A DNA stretch of 61,590 nt, taken from an uncultured Clostridia bacterium (GTDB taxonomy: Bacteria; Bacillota; Clostridia; Oscillospirales; Ruminococcaceae). The stretch spans positions 1-61,590 of the forward strand of contig CANPXN010000015.1 of the NCBI GenBank assembly GCA_947586185.1, given 5' to 3'. Positions within the stretch are counted from its first letter, which is position 1, and every line of letters begins with the position of its first letter. Under the pieces are notes generated by a model that was given only the letters and a program-made list of their open reading frames with translations, ran no database searches and had not been told where the DNA came from. The position numbers were made by a program, and so were the translations under genes. This document shows, in pieces, positions 7,071 to 14,496 of the stretch.

Positions 7071-8045
7071 TCACTTTATTTTTTCACAATACTCAAACAA
7101 ATCTTCCGTTTCACTAAGTTCCTTTATACCCAACAAAGCATCTTCCAGCAAATCGCTGTCCATGAGCATTTCCTCAATTTCATCAGCAGTATAACCATAA
7201 TCGAGCAGGAGCAGGACGTCTTCTTCCGCCACTCCAAAACAGCTGCACATCTCAAGCAGTATTTCTTCTTCATAGGTGTAGTAATCTGCGATATTTGAGT
7301 ATTTTAAGCTTGACAAATAGCTAAATCCGCTTACTTTAAATTCAGCACAATCAATTTTTCCAGACTTATCAATTGAAATAATGTCGCCTTCATTTAATCG
7401 AATAAGCTGATATTTATAATTGTTCAGACATGCTTTTTTGAGTGCCTTTTTCATTATGCTTTCGGTGGAAGCGTAGACATAAAGGTCAAGCCTTTCAAAA
7501 TAAATCAAGTGCATCGGACTGCTGCCTTTGACAAAATAAAACTTATTGTCCTCGTCCAGAATTGTAAAAGTAAAGCTTCCATGAACGTCCTCAGCCACGG
7601 ATTTCAGGCTGTCAAAATCAAGCTTTTGCTGCTTTTCAATAAGCTGAACAGCAACATAACTGTCAGTTTCAATGTGAGTTTTAGGAAGCTTTTTATCCCT
7701 TTTCAATTCCTCATCATTGTAAAGCACGCCGTTATGTGCAAAGGCAAAATCTTTATCTGCATGACCATAAAATGGGTGGTTATTGTAGTTGAATTTCTGA
7801 TTACCCTGCGTGGTTAAGCGAGTATGCCCCATGATTGCGGTGGTATCTTTCGGAAAGTCAAACTTTATCTTATGAGCAGGCTTTGGCTTCTTGTATATGT
7901 GAATCGAATAATTCTTTACATATGAAATGCCACTTGCATCAGTTCCACGCTCTTCAGCCGCATTCGCAAGCTCCTGAGTAAGTTTCTTTAAGGCTTTGTG
8001 CGGTAATTTCTTACCGCAGTCAAGCCAACCAAACAATGCACACAT
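7071..8045 (-). CDS. class II glutamine amidotransferase
   Basis: The 324-residue protein has an Ntn-type glutaminase domain. After Met removal Cys2 (MCALFGWL) is the nucleophile, and the GHTRLTTQG and FAHNG motifs typical of GATase_6/7 enzymes follow. The remaining 110 residues have no sugar isomerase or other synthetase domain, so the ammonia acceptor must come from another protein. The stop of the upstream amidoligase and this ATG are one base apart and GGAGG lies inside the upstream gene's end, so the two are coupled. The pair matches the known association of class II amidotransferases with COOH-NH2 amidoligases in mobile or peptide-modification clusters. Confidence 0.8.
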   Translation of the reverse strand: MCALFGWLDCGKKLPHKALKKLTQELANAAEERGTDASGISYVKNYSIHIYKKPKPAHKIKFDFPKDTTAIMGHTRLTTQGNQKFNYNNHPFYGHADKDFAFAHNGVLYNDEELKRDKKLPKTHIETDSYVAVQLIEKQQKLDFDSLKSVAEDVHGSFTFTILDEDNKFYFVKGSSPMHLIYFERLDLYVYASTESIMKKALKKACLNNYKYQLIRLNEGDIISIDKSGKIDCAEFKVSGFSYLSSLKYSNIADYYTYEEEILLEMCSCFGVAEEDVLLLLDYGYTADEIEEMLMDSDLLEDALLGIKELSETEDLFEYCEKIK

Positions 8046-8046
8046 A

Positions 8047-9138
8047 TTACATTTCCTCCTCTGAATTTATTTGTTCATTAATGTATAATCTGCGTTCTTT
8101 CAGATGCTGGATAAGTTCAGGCTCGGTGATTTTTTCCACAAAGTCAGACCATGAAAGCTTCTGCATTTGCTCGTCGGACATAGAAAAAGCCGCATTACAG
8201 ATTCTATTTACCATCTGTAATGCGGCTATTAGCGTGTTATATTTAAGCGTTCCTCTGAACATTCTGAACTCTATCGTATGATAATTGCATAAGTTTACAG
8301 CTGCATATCTGCCTTTATTGCCCTTCTTTGCCTTGTCGAGAATTGCTTTGGGATCATTTTCATAACCATATCTTGCTGCCCAGCGATTCATTGTGTATTC
8401 GCTTCTTCTTGAAAATTTAAGCATCTCATTCCAATGATGCTCAACAAAATACAGAATGCGACTGATAACTTCTTCTTGTTCGTCAGAGGTCTTTCCTAAA
8501 GAATTACGATTAACATGAACATGTAAGCCACAGGTACTGGTCTGGTGGGAACGATAGCCAAGTGAAACGGCTTTTCTCATAACGTCCTTCCAGCAAAATT
8601 CTTTGTGGTAATCGAGTGTCATGGGGTGAGTAACAATTTCCATGCCGTCTTCCAAACTGCTGTCCGATTTTATGTAAATATGTTCAGCAGAATAATTACC
8701 AATTTCAAGTATCTTTTCAGCATTACTGCCGTCCTTACCGCCGATGTCAATTTCAAGCTCCACGCCGAAATATCTTGAATCGCTGCCATAGAAAATAGGT
8801 TCAGGCTTGTAGCTGTACTCATTAATTGAATCGTTCCCACAAATCTCGTCATAGCATTCACGGCAGTAATATTCGCCGGCATACTCATAGGCATTATCGT
8901 AATGAATGATATTGTTGCATTCATTGCAGCGAATGTAGTAATCATCGTAACAAGACCTGCAAAGTATTGTTGATTCATCAGATATAGCGTCGCTGTCCCA
9001 TATAATCGCTCCGCAATGGTCGCAGGTAACAGTATGATCGGCAACGCAGTCCGAACATATCGGTTCGTCGTAAATGGTATCATAATCCTCTTCCTCAATT
9101 ACTACTCCACAATGTGTGCATATAACTTTTTCTTCCAT
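8047..9138 (-). CDS. amidoligase (COOH-NH2 ligase family) with N-terminal zinc ribbons
   Basis: This 363-residue protein carries three CxxC...CxxC zinc-ribbon units in its first 95 residues (CTHC/CSDC, CDHC/CRSC, CNEC/CREC). An Amidoligase_2 domain of the glutamine-synthetase/GCS-like fold follows: FGVELEID, SDSSLEDGMEIVTHP and CGLHVHVNR carry metal- and ATP-binding residues. Such enzymes form amide bonds between a carboxylate and an amine. Start 9138 is chosen because GGAGGAAAATCAA precedes it. The partner amidotransferase follows immediately. The substrate is unknown. Confidence 0.75.
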   Translation of the reverse strand: MEEKVICTHCGVVIEEEDYDTIYDEPICSDCVADHTVTCDHCGAIIWDSDAISDESTILCRSCYDDYYIRCNECNNIIHYDNAYEYAGEYYCRECYDEICGNDSINEYSYKPEPIFYGSDSRYFGVELEIDIGGKDGSNAEKILEIGNYSAEHIYIKSDSSLEDGMEIVTHPMTLDYHKEFCWKDVMRKAVSLGYRSHQTSTCGLHVHVNRNSLGKTSDEQEEVISRILYFVEHHWNEMLKFSRRSEYTMNRWAARYGYENDPKAILDKAKKGNKGRYAAVNLCNYHTIEFRMFRGTLKYNTLIAALQMVNRICNAAFSMSDEQMQKLSWSDFVEKITEPELIQHLKERRLYINEQINSEEEM

Positions 9139-9197
9139 TTGATTTTCCTCCGTAAAATAAAATTGCCTGCCGGAAATCAAATCCGACAGACTTGTTT

Positions 9198-9287
9198 TTA
9201 GTATTCTTCCGCTAAAATCATAGTGCAGTGGTCAACATCGTCAATTACGTAAACCTTTGCATTTACCGGTTCAGGTAAATTTAATAT
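9198..9287 (-). pseudogene. 29-codon open stretch without a standard start
   Basis: After the stop of the 330-residue gene a short frame encodes LPEPVNAKVYVIDDVDHC and ends EEY-stop. AAGGAG lies just upstream, but no ATG, GTG or TTG exists except an internal ATG seven codons from the end. The sequence looks protein-like rather than random, so it may be the remnant of a small gene of the amidoligase cluster or use a rare ATA/TTA start. Confidence 0.3.
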
Positions 9288-10273
9288 ACTCCTTCATATT
9301 GATATTCGAACTTCCAGTCAGATGAAATTTTATTGTCATTTACGGTTAATATGGGATGTACATTTGATAATCCTTCACTAATGCTATCAGCTAAAATCAC
9401 CTTTGCTATCTCAAAAATTAATTGTTTTAGTTTGTCTGTTATTTGAAAATCATCATTTATGAAGACATGATAATTACTATCAACCAGTATAATAGGTTTA
9501 TTCTTACGTTCTTCAATGCACATAATTAAAATATTGCGTAAAAATTCAAACATGTTTTTGCAGTATGTTATATCATTTTGCAATAAATTACTTTCCTTTA
9601 TATAATTATATATAGGTTTAAATACCGGAACAGATATAACTTCTGCAATGATAATCTCAATAGAAATGTCATGATCATATTCAAACTTCGCTTTTCTAAG
9701 TGATTTCTGAAATAAATATCTGAATTCTGCTGTTGAAGTTACACGCTCAGCATCGTCATTATCAAAATCAAATCCCCACAAGCGTTCGAATAATAATAAA
9801 TATAATAAATCACATATCATATTTTGCATATTTGGATTTTCACTTTCTAGTTCGTTTTTTAAACCCAAAAAATGCTTAGCACTTGTAACATATTTACAAA
9901 ATTCAGAACGCTTCATATTATCTTGTCGGTATAATTCATCTATTTCTCCATATTCTTCTTCACTTAGTTCTAATCCCCATACATTATAACCTTTATTTAT
10001 AATTTTATCAATAGACGAGTAAGGAAGTCCATAATTATTGCAAAATTCTAAAATTTCAATGTCATTATTTACGTTAATATTAGCTAATGCCAAAATTAAA
10101 TAATCATTATTTTTATAATCGTCCATAAAAAGATTTTTTTGGGAGATTTCTTTTTCTTCATTACGTGCATTGTAAAATTCATTTGAGACTATGTATACAT
10201 CTCCTCCTTTTTCAATCATTTTATAAGTACCAACATAGTTTTTAATTGTAAATCCATAATCTGGTGCAAGCAT
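9281..10273 (-). CDS. hypothetical AT-rich protein
   Basis: The 330-residue protein is unrecognised. It is soluble, with no signal peptide or transmembrane segment, and strongly biased to Asn, Ile, Asp, Glu and Tyr, with AT-rich codon use unlike the core genes of this window. The start codon at 10273 follows GGAGG. A helical middle section (MQNMICDLLYLLLFERLWGF) and a C-terminal alpha/beta-like section are visible, but no catalytic motif. It has its own promoter, TTGAAC-17-TATAAT at 10375-10347, overlapping the divergent one of the replication genes. It could be cargo of the mobile element. Confidence 0.6.
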   Translation of the reverse strand: MLAPDYGFTIKNYVGTYKMIEKGGDVYIVSNEFYNARNEEKEISQKNLFMDDYKNNDYLILALANINVNNDIEILEFCNNYGLPYSSIDKIINKGYNVWGLELSEEEYGEIDELYRQDNMKRSEFCKYVTSAKHFLGLKNELESENPNMQNMICDLLYLLLFERLWGFDFDNDDAERVTSTAEFRYLFQKSLRKAKFEYDHDISIEIIIAEVISVPVFKPIYNYIKESNLLQNDITYCKNMFEFLRNILIMCIEERKNKPIILVDSNYHVFINDDFQITDKLKQLIFEIAKVILADSISEGLSNVHPILTVNDNKISSDWKFEYQYEGVY

Positions 10274-10299
10274 AATAATCCTCCAAGGTTGTAAAATGT

Positions 10300-10334
10300 C
10301 ATATAAAAGCCATATTCACAGTATGACTTTTATG
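10300..10334. promoter_or_regulatory. operator-like dyad between divergent genes
   Basis: CATATAAAAGCCATA (10300-10314) and TATGACTTTTATG (10322-10334) form an imperfect inverted repeat centred on the TTCACA -35 of the plus-strand promoter. The position suggests repressor control of the replication genes. Confidence 0.45.
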
Positions 10335-10343
10335 TTGTATAAT
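10315..10343 (+). promoter_or_regulatory. promoter of the replication/integration gene group
   Basis: TTCACA (10315-10320), 17 bp, TATAAT (10338-10343), 65 bp upstream of the ATG at 10409. Confidence 0.6.
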
Positions 10344-10346
10344 GTA

Positions 10347-10375
10347 ATTATACCAAATTAATAACTCGAGTTCAA
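10347..10375 (-). promoter_or_regulatory. promoter of the 330-residue gene
   Basis: On the minus strand, TTGAAC (10375-10370), 17 bp, TATAAT (10352-10347). It is divergent from, and nearly back-to-back with, the plus-strand promoter. Confidence 0.6.
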
Positions 10376-10408
10376 TATTGGTAAATATAATAATTGGAGT
10401 GTTTTTAA

Positions 10409-10936
10409 ATGACAAAAAAAGAAAAATTTGTAAACTGGTCAGAATCCGCAAGAGAAGGCAAAAAAGGCTTTGAACGTTTAATATGTAAGAATGACAGTGA
10501 ATGTCATCATTGTACTGCTAAATCACATATCGAACTTGAACATCTTGCTGTTACGATATGGCGTGATGGAAAACTTAATTATACTTTTTCTTCCGTTAAC
10601 AGCAAGGACTGTGCTATGTATGCCATAATTAAGAATGAAAACAAATTACTGCTTATGGATAATAACAGTGAAATCCATTCCTATGGATTTGAAAAAGATG
10701 AATCGGATTTTCATGAAACAGCAATGATTATGTACTCTTTCGATTGCGAAACGAATATCATTCTTGCATCTAACAAATCAACTAAACTTGAACGCCTTAC
10801 CACTTTTAGTGATATTAACAGTGAAACGACGGAGCAGTTTATATTAAATCTCGTTAAAAATAAAACTGAAGGTGAGGTGAAGCAGTCAGATGAAATCAGT
10901 AGAGAATCAGGATTTGATGCAGAATCTTTTGAATGA
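10409..10936 (+). CDS. hypothetical protein upstream of the helicase
   Basis: The 175-residue protein is unrecognised, with no signal peptide. A CxxxxxCxxC cluster (CKNDSECHHC) near residue 26 could bind a metal. The ATG follows TTGGAGTG. The last 47 bp overlap the helicase gene in another frame, so the two are coupled and probably co-expressed. A role in element replication or its control is plausible from position only. Confidence 0.6.
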   Translation: MTKKEKFVNWSESAREGKKGFERLICKNDSECHHCTAKSHIELEHLAVTIWRDGKLNYTFSSVNSKDCAMYAIIKNENKLLLMDNNSEIHSYGFEKDESDFHETAMIMYSFDCETNIILASNKSTKLERLTTFSDINSETTEQFILNLVKNKTEGEVKQSDEISRESGFDAESFE

Positions 10937-12617
10937 TGTTAATGAAAATCTTAAAGATTTAAAACCTTTAGATACCAGGAAATTACATAAAAAACATCAA
11001 TTGCTGTATCATCGTAAAAAACGAAGGAAAAACCTGAAAAAGAATTATAATGATTTTGAAAGTACTCTTGTATTTCCAGAAATTGATGATAATAACAAAA
11101 ATTACGATTATCCACATGATGAGTATTATGATGAGATCTTTGATGATATGCTGTCAGGCAATTCATCAAGACATACCGATGATAAATCATCATGTAGTTA
11201 TAATTTGCAGTCTACTTTTAATAGTAGACTGCAAGAAAAAGGTAATATTGAAGAATCACACAACAATTCGCTGAAAACTCCGCCTAAAGTCACAAGTGAA
11301 AGTAATAAACTGACAAAGCAAAATAAAACAAAGGGTTTACCGCCTCTTAATCAATGCAGTAAAAATTTGCTTAATAAAGTAAGAATAATTAATATTAATA
11401 ATAAATTGTACTTCTTTAACGGAAAATGCTATGATCCGGTAGGAAAATATGACATAGCTAAATTATATCGTGAAAAGGTTGATGATAATCTTGGCGAATC
11501 AGCCACAATGTATAACATTTTTCAATTAGGAGATTTCCTATTATCAGATTCATCAATTTCTGTGGAAGATAAGGATTATAATTTACGCATTGCTGTATTA
11601 AATAATGGTATATATGATGTAGAAAAACAACAGATATTTCATCACACATCAGATATTATGTCATTTTCTTACATAGATGCTGATTTTGTGGATAATCCAT
11701 ATTGTCCTTATTTTGATAAGTTTTTAAAAATCACTTTCAAAAATGACCCTGTTTTGATTGAAAGAATGTGGATGGTCATGGGTTATATTTTCATGCAGAC
11801 AAACGAAGCTAAATCATTCTTTTTAATGGGTGAAGCTCCTGACAGCGGTAAAAGTTTGTTGGGTAACTTTATTCAGGCTCTGTATCCTAGGCAGTATGTA
11901 AGCAATGTCGCACTCCATGACTTTAACACACGATTCGGTCCTGTTCGACTTGTCGGTTCTGCAATAAACATCTCTCTTGATTTGCCTGCGACTAAACTTA
12001 AAAGCCAAGCTGTATCAAGAATTAAGATGATTACAGGCGGTGACTACATGAATGTAGAAGAAAAATGTGAACCGATATTCAATTATAAAAACAGAGCAAA
12101 ACTTCTTTTTGCGTCTAATTCGCCAATCAGTCTGTATGAGGAAGATGACGCATTTTGGAAAAGACTCGTATATATTCCTTTTGATGTATCAGTTCCTCCC
12201 GAAAAACAGGATCGTTCTCTATTACAAAAGTTTATGAACGAAAAGGATTCTATTGTAAGCAAAGCTCTTATTTACGCTAAGAAGCTTATAAAGAACGATT
12301 TTATTTTTCCTTCTACTTCAGCAATTGATGAACGTATAAAGCAATGGCAGGCTAAGGATATACCTAATATAGATTATTTTCTTGAAAATCATTGCGATAT
12401 TAATGTTGAATACAAGGGTGAGCTTGTCAGCAAGCTTTACTGTGCATATGAACAGTATTGCAATAATCAGGATTATGCTCCCAAAAGTCGAATTGAATTT
12501 AAGCAATATCTTGAAAAGAATGTTGGATTAAAGCATTTTAAAATGCGTGACGGGGGAGCAAATCCACAGTCAGCTTTTAAAGGTATAAAGCTTTTTGAAA
12601 CTAAGGCGGAAAATTAA
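10890..12617 (+). CDS. P4-family plasmid/phage replication helicase (SF3)
   Basis: The 575-residue protein has a basic, disordered N-terminal 150 residues and then a D5_N/P4 C-terminal helicase. The Walker A is GEAPDSGKS, the B-type region is INISLDLPA, motif C is LLFASNSP, and an arginine finger lies in FWKRLVYIPF. A C-terminal winged-helix-like region follows. No archaeo-eukaryotic primase domain is visible at the N-terminus, so this is the helicase half only. Such proteins initiate replication of excised satellites, phages and integrative elements, which fits the following xis and int genes. Confidence 0.8.
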   Translation: MKSVENQDLMQNLLNDVNENLKDLKPLDTRKLHKKHQLLYHRKKRRKNLKKNYNDFESTLVFPEIDDNNKNYDYPHDEYYDEIFDDMLSGNSSRHTDDKSSCSYNLQSTFNSRLQEKGNIEESHNNSLKTPPKVTSESNKLTKQNKTKGLPPLNQCSKNLLNKVRIININNKLYFFNGKCYDPVGKYDIAKLYREKVDDNLGESATMYNIFQLGDFLLSDSSISVEDKDYNLRIAVLNNGIYDVEKQQIFHHTSDIMSFSYIDADFVDNPYCPYFDKFLKITFKNDPVLIERMWMVMGYIFMQTNEAKSFFLMGEAPDSGKSLLGNFIQALYPRQYVSNVALHDFNTRFGPVRLVGSAINISLDLPATKLKSQAVSRIKMITGGDYMNVEEKCEPIFNYKNRAKLLFASNSPISLYEEDDAFWKRLVYIPFDVSVPPEKQDRSLLQKFMNEKDSIVSKALIYAKKLIKNDFIFPSTSAIDERIKQWQAKDIPNIDYFLENHCDINVEYKGELVSKLYCAYEQYCNNQDYAPKSRIEFKQYLEKNVGLKHFKMRDGGANPQSAFKGIKLFETKAEN

Positions 12618-12658
12618 AAAGGAAGATTATATATCATAAACGCATAGGAGGTAAAACA

Positions 12659-12883
12659 ATGTTCAAGATGAATACTATTAATGAAACCGCAAGGCTTTGC
12701 AAAGAGAATCAGATAGGAATAAGCCGCAACCACATCAGATATCTTGCCGCAAATGGATTTGTTCCGTCAGTTAAGATAGGCAATAAGATTCTGATCAACT
12801 GGGAACAGCTTATGAATTACCTTGATACCAATACTATTAGTACTCAGCAAAATTGCAGTGGTATTCGTAAAATCACAGCTTAA
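12659..12883 (+). CDS. xis: excisionase / MerR-like DNA-binding protein
   Basis: This 74-residue protein has a winged helix-turn-helix of the Tn916 Xis type (GISRNHIRYLAANGFVPSVK, then IGNKILINWEQLMNYL). AGGAGG precedes the ATG. It sits between the replication helicase and the integrase, the standard place for a recombination directionality factor. It would bend att-site DNA and favour excision. Confidence 0.75.
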   Translation: MFKMNTINETARLCKENQIGISRNHIRYLAANGFVPSVKIGNKILINWEQLMNYLDTNTISTQQNCSGIRKITA

Positions 12884-12893
12884 TCGCTATTAA

Positions 12894-12919
12894 CTGAGGC
12901 ACTCTTATGGGTGCCTCAG
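12894..12919 (+). terminator. attenuator-like hairpin between xis and int
   Basis: CTGAGGCAC (12894-12902) pairs perfectly with GTGCCTCAG (12911-12919), followed by ATTTT and then the int ribosome binding site. It could reduce int expression relative to xis. Confidence 0.5.
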
Positions 12920-12936
12920 ATTTTAAGGAGGAGAAT

Positions 12937-14382
12937 ATGGCAACAGTAAAAAAGCATGTTTCAAAAGCAGGAAAAGTCACTTATTATATCAGAACCTATG
13001 ACGGCTATGACAACAATGGCAAACAAATAGAACGTTCTACGACATGGAAACCGCCTGATAATATGACCCCAAAGCAAATCGAAAAGGAACTTAAACGGCA
13101 GGTTATTCTTTTTGAAGAAAGTATCAAAAACGGCGCTTGCTTTGACAGTAATACTCGATTTGCCGACTACGCTGAAAAATGGCTTGAAAACAATAAGCCG
13201 CCTCAGCTTGCTCCAAAGACCTATGAACGATATAAATCCTTGCTAAAAAATATCAATGCCGCCATTGGTCATATAAAACTGGTCAAGCTGCAATCCCACC
13301 ATTTGCAAGAATTTTACAATAACCTTCGTGAACATGGAATAAAACGTGTAGGCACATATGCAAATTCAGATAAGCTTTATGATTTTATCAAATCAAAAAA
13401 TTTGTCACGAAAAAAGCTTGCCGAATTATGCGGATTATCTTCAACTACTGTTTCTGCCGCTTGCAAGGGTGATAAAATAAGTACGGAATCTGCCGATAAA
13501 ATAGCTACAGCTCTTAAAACGCCGGTAAATCAATTATTTAATCTTCAATCAGAAACAACAGGATTTTCAAGCAAAACTATTTTGCACCATCACAGACTGA
13601 TAAGCAGTATATTAGCTCAGGCAACAAGAGACAGGCTTGTTCCTTTTAATGCCGCTGATAAAAACTTTATGAAAGCTCCCAAGCTTGAACGAAAAGAAGC
13701 TGATTTCCTTGATGACGAGCAGGTACGATACATGCTCGAACTTTTGGACAATGAACCTATAAAGTGGAAAACAGCAATATATCTGCTTGTTTTCAGTGGT
13801 ATGCGACGTGGTGAATTACTTGGTCTTGAATGGTCTGATATTGATTTTAAAAATCATGTCATACATATTCGAAATACAAGTCAATATGTTCAGGGAATGG
13901 GAATTATTACAAAATGTCCGAAAAATTATACTTCTCAGCGAACTATTAAACTTTCCGCCGATATATTTGAATTGTTGCATGAGTACCACAGCTACTGGCT
14001 TAATATGCGAAAAGATTTAGCGGACAAATGGCAGTATTTTATCGAAATTACGCTTGCTGACGGTACAAAGAAAACTGTCAGAAATGAACGCCTTTTTATT
14101 AAGGACGATTCCACACCTATGCATCCTGACAGCCTTACTGACTGGACTAAAAAGTTTGTTGAAAGAAATCATCTTCCGCACTTTTCACCCCATTCACTGA
14201 GACATACTCACGCTTCGCTTTTAATTGCCGGTGGTGTTAATATTCCTACTGTTTCCAGACGATTGGGACATTCAAGCGTTGCAACTACTACTAAGGTTTA
14301 TCTTCATGCGATTCAGTCGGCAGACGAAATAGCATCTGAGGTTATTGATGATAAGCTTAACCCCAAAAAGAAAGCTAAGTAA
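12937..14382 (+). CDS. int: tyrosine integrase with an embedded Cro/C1 helix-turn-helix
   Basis: The 481-residue integrase starts at 12937 (MATVKKHVSK) because AAGGAGGAG lies just upstream; the frame is open to 12907. The arm-binding region is at 1-65 and the core-binding domain begins near 72. At about 145-203 it is interrupted by a complete XRE-type DNA-binding domain (KLAELCGLSSTTVSAACKGD). Core-binding helices then resume, followed by the catalytic domain with R290 (SGMRRGE), H-x2-R (HSLRHTH), LGHSS and the nucleophile Y (TKVYLHA). It should integrate and excise the surrounding element. The inserted domain could bind an extra site or autoregulate. Confidence 0.85.
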   Translation: MATVKKHVSKAGKVTYYIRTYDGYDNNGKQIERSTTWKPPDNMTPKQIEKELKRQVILFEESIKNGACFDSNTRFADYAEKWLENNKPPQLAPKTYERYKSLLKNINAAIGHIKLVKLQSHHLQEFYNNLREHGIKRVGTYANSDKLYDFIKSKNLSRKKLAELCGLSSTTVSAACKGDKISTESADKIATALKTPVNQLFNLQSETTGFSSKTILHHHRLISSILAQATRDRLVPFNAADKNFMKAPKLERKEADFLDDEQVRYMLELLDNEPIKWKTAIYLLVFSGMRRGELLGLEWSDIDFKNHVIHIRNTSQYVQGMGIITKCPKNYTSQRTIKLSADIFELLHEYHSYWLNMRKDLADKWQYFIEITLADGTKKTVRNERLFIKDDSTPMHPDSLTDWTKKFVERNHLPHFSPHSLRHTHASLLIAGGVNIPTVSRRLGHSSVATTTKVYLHAIQSADEIASEVIDDKLNPKKKAK

Positions 14383-14399
14383 AATTTGTTTAATGCAAA

Positions 14400-14434
14400 A
14401 ATCAAGCAGTCAAAATAAAAATGACTGCTTGATT
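14400..14434. terminator. bidirectional terminator between int and the TIR gene
   Basis: AATCAAGCAGTCA (14400-14412) pairs perfectly over 13 bp with TGACTGCTTGATT (14422-14434). The two flanking genes converge on it. Confidence 0.8.
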
Positions 14435-14496
14435 TCTTATAGAAAAATAATCTTGATATATTATTAACGTTATGTAGTATATACCCATTAATTTTG

